A stretch of DNA of 64,000 nt, from the NCBI GenBank assembly GCA_030374805.1, contig JARGSG010000038.1, positions 124,001 through 188,000 on the forward strand, written 5' to 3'. Position numbers and translations under genes: made by a program. The notes beneath the pieces are model-generated. The model searched no databases. It worked only from the letters and a program-made list of their open reading frames with translations, and was not told where the DNA came from. The stretch comes from Gracilaria gracilis (taxonomy: Eukaryota > Rhodophyta > Florideophyceae > Gracilariales > Gracilariaceae). Positions 44,373-54,954 of the stretch are shown piece by piece. Each line of letters opens with the position of its first letter. Position 1 is the first letter of the stretch.

Positions 44373-45416
44373 TTACTCTTCTTCTCTGGCCTTAGGCCCT
44401 GCCTTGTACGGATGTTGGGCTACTGGCCGAGAGTTTGGAAGAAGATCAATCCGGTGTTTTGTGGTATTTTTCTCTCCGAGAGAACCATCCCACATTGTGG
44501 TGAATTCACGAAGCATATCGCGCAGTCGTTTGCGGTGTGTCTCCAGAACATGTCCGAGGTCGAGTTCTTCCAATTCCTTCACTGGGTCCAATTGGTCGTA
44601 ACTCGTCGGAACGCGTGTCTTCTCTGCCTTAACAGGTTGCTGACCAGAGAGACTCTGCGACGGAGGCGAATGAGATTCCGACTCCTCCCCCTCCTTAGAG
44701 TGAACGATTCCGAGCACATCGGCAGCAGTCATCTTCGTCGGTACCAACGCGGTTGGATGCGGCATGACCGAGCCAATCACTTGGGTTTTCACCAGATACT
44801 GGGTTGTTTTGCCTAGATTGGCTATCAACACGTAAAACGGATTATCCGGTTCCACCTGGACCACTCCATTACCAATGGAGAGAGAGTATTTATCATACAA
44901 TGACGGCAATGGCTGGACGATTCGTAAGCCGTGTTGACGAGCGTTCACCTGTACCCAGACTTGAGACTCTGGAGGCACGCGTGTCGCGGAGGCAACACGA
45001 AGCTTCGTAGATTCCCGAGAACTCGGTGGTGCTTCCTGCGCCGCAGGTAGAGGTACATGCTTCTTGAAGGCATGCCTCAAAGGACGACGAAAAATCGGCA
45101 CGGGCGAACCATCTTCCATTTCAACACGCCTCTGGCGGGGCCTAATGGCATCGACAAAGCGGTCGCAAAAGTCACAAACCAAAATGACTGGGGCGGCCAG
45201 GGACCGACAAACGACAAAGTCGAGCTTCACCACGCATGAGCCCAAGCGGATTACCAACTCGATGTATCCTACCGTTGACAACGGGTTGTTATTCGCGTCA
45301 GCGACGTCAGGAATGTCGCCACGGGGAATGTGTGACCGCAAGGCGGGTGGCAATGCTGTCTCAACGATGAAGTCCGGACCTGCGCCTGTATCTAATACAG
45401 TGTGATAACGCACCAT
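44373..45416 (-). CDS. Gypsy aspartic protease region (fossil)
   Basis: DTGAGPDFIVE near the start is the protease active-site block, followed by a beta-rich protease-like fold and a linker that leads into RT (TKHRIDLLPNSRPVAQHPYK). Confidence 0.78.
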   Translation of the reverse strand: MVRYHTVLDTGAGPDFIVETALPPALRSHIPRGDIPDVADANNNPLSTVGYIELVIRLGSCVVKLDFVVCRSLAAPVILVCDFCDRFVDAIRPRQRRVEMEDGSPVPIFRRPLRHAFKKHVPLPAAQEAPPSSRESTKLRVASATRVPPESQVWVQVNARQHGLRIVQPLPSLYDKYSLSIGNGVVQVEPDNPFYVLIANLGKTTQYLVKTQVIGSVMPHPTALVPTKMTAADVLGIVHSKEGEESESHSPPSQSLSGQQPVKAEKTRVPTSYDQLDPVKELEELDLGHVLETHRKRLRDMLREFTTMWDGSLGEKNTTKHRIDLLPNSRPVAQHPYKAGPKAREEE

Positions 45417-45928
45417 AAACTAGGGTGAAAGGCCAAAGTCGGCATAGACCTTGTAATTAAGCTTGGCCATCACCATAACTCTATCCGGGAACCGGTTATT
45501 TCTTACCTGTATCCACGGTCGACGAAGAAGACCAAGGTGTTATGAGTTCACGTCCTCGACGGCAAGTTTCCTCGAGAAGATTCGGACCTGGGAGCGAGGC
45601 AGGGACGCTTCGGGCGCCTTCAGTCTCAACTCTGAGGGCGCCTCTCCAAGAGAGAAGACTCCCACAATTAGTTTTTCTGAGCAGATTCCGCCTGAGGCGT
45701 GTGCTCAGTGTTCTGAACCATTGAAGCCTGGACACCAGCGGCAGAAGCGTCCGCAGTGGCGGTTGAATTTCTCTCGAGAGGGGCACGGGGGTGAGAGGTC
45801 ACCATGTTCTGGGCAATCGGATCCGCAATTGTGCGTGGAATATCCATTTTCGCGCGGATGTACGATGCCATCGGAACGGAAGCCTTCTCCTCAGATGAGA
45901 GGGATTCGTAGTTGATAATGACTTGTGC

Positions 45929-47791
45929 TCATTCACACATGGTTAAAACGCACTGCGAAGAAGTATGCACTCGCGTATAGCAGAGGTGACAGATCAATCC
46001 AACAATGGCATTGACGTTCCGAGTATTCGACAATCGCACCGCTGGCCGGGAAACATGCCAGCCAGGCCGTGAAGCTCGGGTTCCACCATTCTCATATGAC
46101 AGTCGAGGCGGTCGAACTCGGTTCGAATCTGCATACAGCAGTGTATCGTCTGGACCCGTTTGAAACGAGGCATTCGTGGTTGAGGGAAGCTCCGTTGTCG
46201 GGATTGAAAGCACGTCACTACGGGCATAGTGCACCTGATCATACTCCTTATTGGAGTGTTCATCAGCCAGCAATGACGCCGATGGGGTTCCCGATTCCAA
46301 CATCAACGCTTTAGCGGACTTCAACCGGGTACCCGGGACTCGTGCGCGTAGCGCATCGCCTTCGGCGCGTGCATACCGTACCAGTTCCAAGTACGTAGTC
46401 TTACGGTTCTCTTCACGGCAACGGGCCACTAGGGTCCGTGTGGCCAGGTCTAGTCCATCAAAGAACATGGTACAACGCTCTTGAGCGGAATAAAAATTGC
46501 CACATCGGTGGAAGGCCTTATTCAGGCGCACCGAGTATTCGGTTTCTGTTTCGCCGGGGCGTTGTTTGGTGTCTCTCAGAGCGAGGATAGCCGACTGGAT
46601 GGCGGTACCAGTGGCATACGACCTCAGTAGATACTGAACCGCTTCAGGCCAGCAAGTAACCCCTCCTTCAGAGGCGCGCGATGAACCTCTTACAGAGTTG
46701 TACTGAATTTCCGCAAGTCCGCGTAGAAAATAGGGCAGCGCGACAAACGCCTCTCCTTCATTCATCCCAAGGATGTCGGCTTCCGCTACAAAGCGTGATA
46801 AGAAATCCAACACCAAGATGGGATCATCGCCTGTAAACAGTTGATGACGGAGCGACAGCTGCATCCGTTTGATACAGTCTTTAACTTTTCCCGTCCCACG
46901 GGGAGTTCTATCCAATGAGAAGTCCTCCAAACGGTAATACCGGTATGACAACAGCTTCTTGTAGGGCAGATTGATAGGCTTCAACTCCTTTAATCCGGGG
47001 TGCTTCCTTCCCTTCGAGCGGGCGCGTATCACACCTTGGGTGGCTGATGACCGCTTTGAGCGTGACCAACGCTCACGAGGGGCTTCTTCTACCGACGAGT
47101 CGGACGATTCAGACCCGGTTGACCGGCTTGAAGAAAGAGAAGATGCTGACGAATCAGAGTCGTAGTTCTTCCGCTCTTTGCGTGCTTTGGATCCACTGAC
47201 CTTCTTGTCACGGTGTGAAACAGCAACCGGCTCAGCCGTGCGATTGGCTCCAACCAGGACGGTTTGTTCCACCGTTTCTAGACGGGCGCAGAGGCGAGTA
47301 AACTTCTCAGCCACGTCTTCCACGCAATTAGCGGGTCCTCCGAAAGCTACCAAGAGGGAGTTGACATCACCAATCAATACGCCGAGATCCTCAGAAAAGC
47401 CCTGCAAAGCAGTGCCATCCACCTTCTTTCGACGTAGCGACAACTTCTTAGCAAGGGTAGCATGGGCAGCCCGCGTGGAGCTTAGCTGTTCTTCCACAGT
47501 TAAGTGGGGGGTGTCATTGACAGCAGCCCTCAGAGGTGCCTCAGGGGCAGGAGCTACGGAAGGTACCGTACCTCCTACGATAGGGGCAGGACCAGCAACG
47601 GCAGGAGCTGGTCCATCACCTCGATGAGGGTTGATTAACGACGTGGGCGGAAGTCGAGTGGTCGTCGGCACAGCTTCAGTAGCCGGCATCCCTTCGGTCC
47701 GGGAGCGTGAACGGGTGGGGATCCGTGACGGAAGTGGCGGATCTGATCTTCCAGTCTGACTGCGTGTCTTTGGACGATCTGACAGAGTCAT
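45929..47791 (-). CDS. Gypsy Gag (fossil)
   Basis: A 620-codon frame starting at MTLSDRPKTRSQTGRSDPP. A Pro-rich N-terminus, a Leu-rich coiled segment around 130-180, a Ser/Arg-rich linker and a capsid-like helical region (FLSRFVAEADILGMNEGEA, YFLRGLAEIQYN, YSVRLNKAFHRCGNFYSAQE) typical of retrotransposon Gag. No CCHC knuckle was noticed before the end. Confidence 0.75.
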   Translation of the reverse strand: MTLSDRPKTRSQTGRSDPPLPSRIPTRSRSRTEGMPATEAVPTTTRLPPTSLINPHRGDGPAPAVAGPAPIVGGTVPSVAPAPEAPLRAAVNDTPHLTVEEQLSSTRAAHATLAKKLSLRRKKVDGTALQGFSEDLGVLIGDVNSLLVAFGGPANCVEDVAEKFTRLCARLETVEQTVLVGANRTAEPVAVSHRDKKVSGSKARKERKNYDSDSSASSLSSSRSTGSESSDSSVEEAPRERWSRSKRSSATQGVIRARSKGRKHPGLKELKPINLPYKKLLSYRYYRLEDFSLDRTPRGTGKVKDCIKRMQLSLRHQLFTGDDPILVLDFLSRFVAEADILGMNEGEAFVALPYFLRGLAEIQYNSVRGSSRASEGGVTCWPEAVQYLLRSYATGTAIQSAILALRDTKQRPGETETEYSVRLNKAFHRCGNFYSAQERCTMFFDGLDLATRTLVARCREENRKTTYLELVRYARAEGDALRARVPGTRLKSAKALMLESGTPSASLLADEHSNKEYDQVHYARSDVLSIPTTELPSTTNASFQTGPDDTLLYADSNRVRPPRLSYENGGTRASRPGWHVSRPAVRLSNTRNVNAIVGLICHLCYTRVHTSSQCVLTMCE

Positions 47792-47951
47792 GACAAGAAC
47801 AACCGTACAACGGGATAATCGACAGCCAATTGGCTGGGACTTCCAATGAACTTCAAAATGGAGACAAGGGCAAAAGGACTAACCTCGCCACGAGGGAATT
47901 CACGAGTGAATCTTCCGACAAAACTAAAAGCTTCTAGGTCAGGAGACCACT

Positions 47952-48803
47952 TGTGGAGCAACGTCTTTTGCGGGAAAAGCGCAGGCTCACGAAGACGTTC
48001 AGAATCTTCTCTTCGACAAAGCAGCACAGCGAACAGAGCACTCCGGCAATGAAACAGCTAAGCCGGGTGTAAACCCGAGGTCAAACCACCACGACAAGCG
48101 TCGGAGCGATAGGCTGATTAGTAGTTGGTAGAGATCCACGTGTTCACACGGTCACGAGATAAGTCCTCGAAAGAGAGTAGCACGGCAACGACAAGGTGTC
48201 GGAAACAGGCCACTGAGAACAGGGCAAAAAGGCGAACCCAAAAAGAGAAGAAAGCAAACCACCAGAGTGGGGAAGAGAGAGAGAGAATAAAGCCAACCCA
48301 ATGCAGGGGCTAGTATACGACAATAGGTCGGAACGAGACACACAAATAGTGGTTATACTCTGAGCGCCAAAAGGGTGGGTAACTATACGTGAACAACGCA
48401 GTCGTCACTCCACTTGGAGGTGAACAATCCGCGAAGGCGTGATAGTTAAAGCCAGAAGCCCTTGCTTGGCAAAGGGCAGTTTACTTAGGGGAGCGGTGCT
48501 CAACCCTCTAAGCACTGAGCTCGGCGCACCACTGACAGTGGGTGCGCCGGGCAAAATAATCTATAAAATATCGAAGTAAATACAGCAATGCTGGGTGCAC
48601 TGCCTCTGGCATATCCGTGCTACACGTGTGCTAGTCACACCCGCTAAGCGGCGCCTTGAGCCGTGCAATACACGTGTACATGTGTGGAAATTACCTCAGC
48701 GAGGCGACACGCTAATAGCGGTGTAGCTCATATATATCTACTAACGCATGATGCGGAAATTAACTAAGTACCTCAAATCGCCTCCAAGGAGTGTTGTCGT
48801 TCA
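47952..48803 (-). repeat. Gypsy 5' LTR
   Basis: 852 bp, TGAA...CCACA on the minus strand, followed by AG and the primer-binding site TGGTCTCCTGACC. Confidence 0.85.
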
Positions 48804-48808
48804 GGTCC

Positions 48809-49337
48809 TTCTAAATCCTCAAAGTTCTCTCACGTCCTCGTCGTAGGCACCAGCTCCTCCACCTCCACCCCCATCGTCTGGGTCTGCAAACTCATCTCTG
48901 TTCTTCGCTTCACCCTTCCTTCTTCCACTCCATCTTCCAAAGAGTTCGCCTTCGTACAGTTCATGGAGCTCGTTCCACCAAGCGACGAAGTCGATGTCAC
49001 CCTCAACTGCGTATGCCTCCGATGGGCAACAGACGACGAACATAACCACACCGCCCATCCAGTTCCCATCTCCACCCACTCCACATCCGACAACGTTTCT
49101 CCATGGTTTGGACTCATCCCTTTCTCTTCTATCCTTGGCTCCGTTCATGTTCTCCGCCAGAACTACCCCGCACCCCCCTTCAATTCCCGCCTCCATTGGA
49201 GTTCCCATAGATTTTACCTCAACAGATTCTACCGCGACCCCACCTCCAGGCCCTACCTCCCACCTCCCGCACAGCACTCATTCCATATGATTTTCATAAA
49301 GCAATCGCTACCACCCTCTTCTACAGGAAATATTTGA
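48809..49337 (+). pseudogene. Transposase C-terminal part beyond the Gypsy insertion
   Basis: Same strand, same C-rich plus-strand composition and compatible frame as 35,374-38,105. The frame reads KEFAFVQFMELVPPSDEVDV, then SPWFGLIPFSSILGSVHVLRQN and SRLHWSSHRFYLNRFYRDP, ending TGA at 49,337. The late WFG...FFG...RLH pattern recalls the C-terminal domain found after the core of Plavaka-type transposases. 49,338-49,520 holds the convergent 3' ends. Confidence 0.45.
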
Positions 49338-49521
49338 GATAAAAATGGGATGAAGAAGATATACCACTTCTTCATCATCCCACAGCTACCTCCACTCCTC
49401 CCACTCTTATTCACACTACCCTCTCCCCTCTCCTACTTCTGCCCCATCCGTATTCTCTCCCCTGTGCCCAACCAAACGACTGAAACTGGGCTCCTCTGGT
49501 CGGCACGCTGCTATGTAGCAA

Positions 49522-52118
49522 TCAAGAACCGTTCCAAGTCTCCGCGTAAAATTCGCCATAAGGTATTCCTCCCTCACCGCTAGATATACGTTCTCCCTCG
49601 ATGGAATTCAGAGCCCGCGTCGCAGTTCTCTCCGAATCTCCGGACAAACACTTCGGATCTCTCTCTAGAAACCCATCGTTCTCCAACTCTTCGCCGTGCT
49701 CGTCCCCCACCAATTCCCATGCCACCTTCAATATACCCTTCACTGCCCTCGGCAGATACCTCCCATACAATGCAGAAAACAAGAGCTGCCTTTGTCCTCC
49801 ACGTCCCACACCCTCGTTCATGGTTTTCACAACACACCCAATCCACGCATCAAGTCTGGCGAGGTGCATCACCGTCCCATCCACGTAATGCTTTTCCCCA
49901 TTACATTTGGTCTCCACTGCGTATCCCATGTACTCCTCCAACACTGCCACCGCCATTCCGTTCTTGAAATACTTGTCTTCATCATCACAGCTCCACTGTG
50001 GAGCATGCACAGTTTACCCAGAGTACGCAAGATCTTCGAAATGGCTCATTCTCCGTGCACACAACTTGTTCATCCCATCTTCTTCACTTCCCATAAGCTT
50101 CTCGCTAGCCTTGTTCATCTGCTTCTTCAACTCCTCACCAAGTTCCGTCCCCTCGCTAGGCTTCTCCCGCTCCGCAATCAAATCATATCCCAGTGAAGAG
50201 AATAATCTGTCCCGAGCAGCCCGCTTTCGCACCCCAATCACATCGCTTATCGTCTGCTTCATCCGCTGCTTCAGACACTTTTCCGCGCTTACATTCTCCA
50301 CGCACTCTTCTTTCCTCCCCGCTTCCCTTATCGTCTCCTACGTCTCTCCCATTATTTCTGTCTTGACCACATACTTCAACAACACATCACTTCCACCCTC
50401 TTTCGATGGTGTGTACGCCCTCATCTCATATGCAACCTGAATTGGGCACCTAGGCACCATCTTCTTCTCCCCAACTACAAACATGCTCCCCTTTCTACTT
50501 TCTCCCACCGTCTCACTCCTGTTCTTCCAGCTTCAACCAACGTTTCCGTGTCGAAAAAAAGTTCAGACGCCTCCAACTTTGCATAATGAAGGGTGCTATC
50601 ATACACAGCCCTTGCGAATCCGTAAAAACATTCTTCCACTCCAATATCATAATTTCGACGCCCTCTCACCTTCTTTCCTCCACCACCTCGCTTTCTCCCC
50701 TTCACTGCCTCCCAAAGACTTTCGATCAACACATTTTGCCGTTTATTTTCCTCCCTCAGCCGTGCCAGCTCTTCTTACGTCAGCTTCAAACTCACCATCA
50801 ATGTATATTGATCTTCCTTTATATTTCCCAACTGACCCTTCAGTGAATTCACCCTCCGAACGAGTGCAGACCGTGGCGATACGCTTAAGTTCTTCTCATT
50901 CCTTTCGCGTTCCCTTGTAGATCCCCATTCATCTCCTCGAATTCTACCTCCGCTTTCTCCACGACCGCCGTCACTTTCGTCTCCCACATCCTTCGGAACT
51001 AAAACGGTGTTGCGCCTTACACGCATCCCTTGGGGTGTTAGTGGCGCCGTCTCCACGATATTCACTTCCCCACGTCGTTCTGTTTGTACGTAGTCCTCCC
51101 CTTCGAAATCCCTCTCAACCACTGCTGCTGTTCCTCCGACAATATCCTTGGTTGATCCACCACTTTTACGTCATATCACTCTACCGTCCGCATGTTCTCT
51201 TCGCTTATCTCCCCCCTTTTCCACAACTTCAACACCCACCAATCCATAAACCACACTCCCTATTCTTCTCTCCCTAACCTCCCCTGTTTCACGTTCTGCC
51301 ATTGGCCGCACACGCCCCACTCGTTCTTTCTCCCGGTTCGCATTCTCTTCCTCGAAACCAATGCTTTCCTTCTCTGGCACTCTATTTGGCGTCACAACAA
51401 CCAAATTCTCCACTCCTCGCGTCCTCGCCGGGTGACCACACCTCACTGTCCCCCTTTCTCCTTCCACCTCTTCGGGTACCCCAGCCTCAGGCACGTTATC
51501 ACCGTTACTTCCCTTTCTTCCTCGAAGACCCCCACTACCTAATATGGTACTACTCCTTGCTATCGTTCTTCCCTCGACACTCGTACGAAGCTCTTCACCC
51601 TTGACTATCATATCCCCGCTATCGCTCTCCTCTAAAACTTGCGCAGTCTCTGCGCCTCTTCTACGACCATTTCTCTCCCGACACCCGGCGCAGAATCTTT
51701 TTCGGCATACCTCTCTGTGCTCCTATGCTTTTCTTGGGACTATCTTCTTGATCTCGTGCGTTCGCAATAGGTTTCGTCGCCATAATGCTTACCGTTTGCT
51801 CCGTTCGCTCCGTTCGCTCTGATGTTCTGCCTCCGACGCTCCTTGCAGCACCGTCGCTCCTCGCCGCACCGTCACTACTTGCCGCACCGACGTTCCTCGC
51901 CGCACCGCCGCTCCTCGCCGCACCAACGCTCCTCGCTGCACCGTCGCTACTCGCCGCACCAACGCTCCTCGCTGCACCGTCGCTACTCGCCGCACCGACG
52001 CTTTTCGCTGCACCGTCGCTTCTCGCCGCATCGTCGCTCCTCGCCGCACCCTTCCTTCCCTTCCCACGTAAACCACTCCGAGGCGCACGCGTACTACGAG
52101 CGGTGTGAACTTCGCCAC
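49522..52118 (-). pseudogene. Unrecognised transposon-borne protein with an Arg-rich repeat N-terminus
   Basis: Consecutive minus-strand frames with credible protein composition: an N-terminal hexapeptide repeat (RRVATV-like, from the 18-bp minisatellite), a charged region, a Lys/Arg-rich helix-prone part (KQRMKQTISDVIGVRKRAARD) and an acidic C-terminal domain (AVAVLEEYMGYAVETKC, ALNSIEGERISSGE). I recognise no family. It may be the second, DNA-binding protein that large DNA transposons often carry, and it converges with the transposase. About four to five interruptions. Confidence 0.4.
51848..52045. repeat. 18-bp minisatellite, 11 units
   Basis: Eleven perfect-length 18-bp units of the form GCACCGTCGCTCCTCGCC with scattered substitutions. 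Because 18 is divisible by three it keeps frame on either strand; on the minus strand it encodes an Arg/Val/Ala hexapeptide repeat at the start of the unrecognised protein. Confidence 0.9.
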
Positions 52119-52659
52119 TTACCGTTTCGCCACGCCTTCGGCTCTTTGACGCGCGACCGCTAACCTACTCCGCATTCACAACCCTCGTCTTACGTTTCGC
52201 CATATACAATCCAAACGGTTCCTCGCGGTTGACGCTGGGCTCACGAAGTCTTAGCCGCTGACAGTGATCGAAGGTCACTGGAATCGGAACTGCTCTGCTC
52301 TCGACGTATTTGGCACTCGCCGTGATCGAACGTCGCCGATAGAATGCACAACCCCAATCGAGGGGAGTGTGGTGGAAATCACCGAGTACGGTTTTTTATT
52401 TCCCGATTCCGAAACGAAAAAATGACACCGAAATCTCCATTTCTGAATAGTTCTCATAATGTTAAAAAACGTACAAGGTTTCGCATCATATTCGATGCCC
52501 TTCACTACCCTTTATGTATCTACGTACTTCCATCTTGCACTTGAGCTAAAGTGTTTTGTTTCTAATTCGTGCTCAACGGCGAAAATGGAATGCAATAAGT
52601 GTCACTTCATTATCGAGGTTCAGGGTGTTGTTTTACATGTAGCCAATTTACTACACGTT

Positions 52660-53472
52660 CTAATCGATTACTATAATAGGATTTGCCGATGTACCCCAGC
52701 TATACTCTACTCCATAATCCGCGAACAAATCCTCTCCCACTTCCAGTTTCCGAAGTGCTCGCACCGCAAGCATTTGGTATTCTCGTAGTTGATGCGGGCT
52801 GCGTCCTGTATTTGGAGTTCGAATGACCCGCACATTTGCAGTCCTTCGTTTCGTCACACCATCCGCAACTGCATCAATGTCCTTATCACCTTCCATATAT
52901 TTGGGATCGTTAATCGTTCCACCTAATGAAAAAGAAGCGGGGACAATTCATACAGGTATTAAACTTACTTCTTGTCTTCTTTCTGGGAGTTTATGGAATA
53001 TATCGCCGCGGACGTTAAACTCCATCGCATACTTCCGAAAGCGTTCGGAAGTTGCTCCCAATAAACCTTCACCATATTTCTTGTGTACCTCTTTTCTCTT
53101 CGTTAGGTCATGGTACACCGGTGTTCCATAGAAGTAACATATCTCTTCATTTTCCATTAATCGGCGTGTAGTGAACACCCCCACTCCTGTGCCAGGGTGG
53201 CGAATCGGCGACTTCCCGATACGACAACCGCACATCGTCGCTTCCAGTGCCAACATTGCATTCCAATCCAGAAGCCCCATCTTCCCTTGCAAAGTTTTCG
53301 GCCATTCTTGAAGGGCCTTACGCCTACCAGTCTTGACCAAGCTCTCATCCCGCCACATTGACGCAAGAAAGTCCACAATATACGTAGGAAACTTTGGATA
53401 CTGGGGGTAGCCGGATGGAGCCTTCCATGATATCGATGGGCGGACATTCCACTTCGAAAATAAGTTCAACAC
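52660..53472 (-). pseudogene. SET-domain protein (putative lysine methyltransferase)
   Basis: First segment (53,472-about 52,969): HPGTGVGVFTTRRLMENEEICYFYG matches the opening of SET domains (G-x-GVF ... I ... GE ... Y-G). Second segment (to 52,660): AVRALRKLEVGEDLFADYGVEYSW matches the closing block (A-x-x-I-x-GEEL-x-DYG). The middle TANVRVIRTPNTG fills the place of the usual NHSC-PN motif, which is not conserved. SET enzymes transfer methyl from S-adenosylmethionine to lysine, usually in histones. Between segments a GTAAGT...TTAG intron of about 46 bp (52,923-52,968) is possible but does not restore frame, and no ATG opens the first segment, so the copy is probably dead. The DNA methyltransferase ends 57 bp upstream on the same strand. 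Confidence 0.6.
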
Positions 53473-53528
53473 CGAACTTCCTGCGTTACCTGAATATCCG
53501 TCTCATTTTCCCGCACGCACAATGAGAA

Positions 53529-54923
53529 TTAAATAATTGCCGCGTGCCTAGCATGAGCAAAGCAGTCAGGGTCCGGCTCACACCCGATGAACCTACGATG
53601 CTGTTGTAACTCCATGCATTCCATTGCTGTCGAAAATGTCCCCGCAAACAAGTCGACCATAATATCCCCAGCCTGGAAAAACCGACTGATTAGCTCCTTC
53701 AACAATGCCCTAGGTTTCTGTTCGGACCTCACCTTTTGTAAAACGTAGTCCCCACCTTTCTTCTTTCTCTTCCACTGAAGAGTCTCCCCATTAGACATGG
53801 AAGGTACCTGGTCAATGACACTGTGGTACCCCAGGTACCTCGACTGCACGAAATTGAAGTTCTCATAGTTCACCATCACATGCTGCTGCGCGTAGCTGAG
53901 ACCATTTCGAACTCCATGTACAGCATACTGCATTGCAGGGAAAACGGAGCACAACCTACGTCCAGGATTACGCATCGGGTTGCCTTGCGACCGTACAAAG
54001 TGCATTGGGATCTGGTCCACAACAAATGAACGCCTTGGTACTCCGTTTTCGTCTTTTGCCCCAATGGCAGAAAGTACATCTCTCCATTGCTGGACCTGCT
54101 CGAAAGCACTAAAGATCACGAAATGGCCTCCAGGACGTAGCAGTCCTGATAGAAGCTTTGCAGCCTTCTTCATGTCCTGAGGGCTCAGTACATCGTACTA
54201 GCTGTTGTTTAGGTTCTTGTTCCCTCAGATGTTGTACGGAGGGTCCATGAGAACCAGTTGAACTTTTTCTAACGGAGACACACCATCTCCTCGCAACGTC
54301 TCGTCCATCTCTACCATACCCTCAAACCCGCAATTGTACAAGCGAAAGTACTTCTCCATCTCCTCCTCACAACTTTCGAAAGCCATTTTGTCATCCAACG
54401 ACGCAATAGATGGTGAAGGTATTACGCCCACCCCGGACGCTTCGTCACCAGTACTTCCTTTCCCAATGTCGGCCACTATGTTCATATCACCATCTCCTTC
54501 TTCGCCTCTCCCCTCCTTCGGCTCCATTGGTTTTCAAATTTCCTCCACCTCCTCCACATCATCTTCAATTTGTATGGCAGGTTCTGGTTTGGATATCGGC
54601 GTCACCCCCATACCAGGGACGTTCACTGATTCTTTCAGTTTCAACGGGCTTATGGCCTCCATGACGGAGGACACAAGCGAATTCGAGAAACTATCGAATC
54701 TCTTAGCAAACGCCCGTGATGGGTATCTGGTAAACGTCTTCAGAACTGTCCATCGTCTTGGTTCGGAAATTGAGAAGAACTGCTCATTCACAATAACCTT
54801 GTTCAGGTCCGAAATGAATTCCGCCGCAAGCATTCGGAGGGCAGAATCGATTTCGTGCGGTAAATTCCATGCCCACGCGATGACCTCTGTTTCAATAACA
54901 GTTTCACCTTTGCTCGGTAGCAA
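53529..54923 (-). pseudogene. DNA methyltransferase, N6-adenine/N4-cytosine type (DPPY)
   Basis: A single frame of about 465 codons on the minus strand. An N-terminal domain of about 130 residues comes first, then an acidic linker, then VQLVLMDPPYNI (catalytic motif IV), LLSGLLRPGGHFVIFSAF (the strand after it), a variable target-recognition-like part, and KPRALLKELISRFFQAGD followed by VDLFAGTFSTAMECM and HRRFIGCEPDPDCFAHAR (motifs X and I, SAM binding). Motif IV before motif I is the order of the PF01555-type prokaryotic methylases. They methylate the exocyclic amino group of A or C in DNA. This type is rare in eukaryotes and points to horizontal capture. About three in-frame stops; inactive as it stands. 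Confidence 0.68.
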
Positions 54924-54954
54924 GCGATGGCCGTTATCCCGGTGGAAGAACCAC

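Larger units (their letters stand above)
38111..48803 (-). mobile_element. Chromodomain Gypsy (chromovirus) LTR retrotransposon
   Basis: A 10.7-kb minus-strand element with two 852-bp LTRs (about 4-6% apart by eye, so moderately old). It has a primer-binding site of TGGTCTCC type two bases inside the 5' LTR, gag, protease, RT, RNase H, integrase and a C-terminal chromodomain. A 1.5-kb non-coding 3' part contains a tandem duplication. The flanks GGTTC (38,106-38,110) and GGTCC (48,804-48,808) are a 5-bp target duplication with one mismatch. It inserted into the transposase gene of the large DNA transposon. Broken in about five places. Confidence 0.88.

Noticed and set aside
53529-54923. DIRS-type retroelement as the source of the methyltransferase.
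   Set aside because: No tyrosine recombinase or linked reverse transcriptase lies on the same strand around it; the neighbours are a SET-domain protein and a DNA-transposon-like gene.
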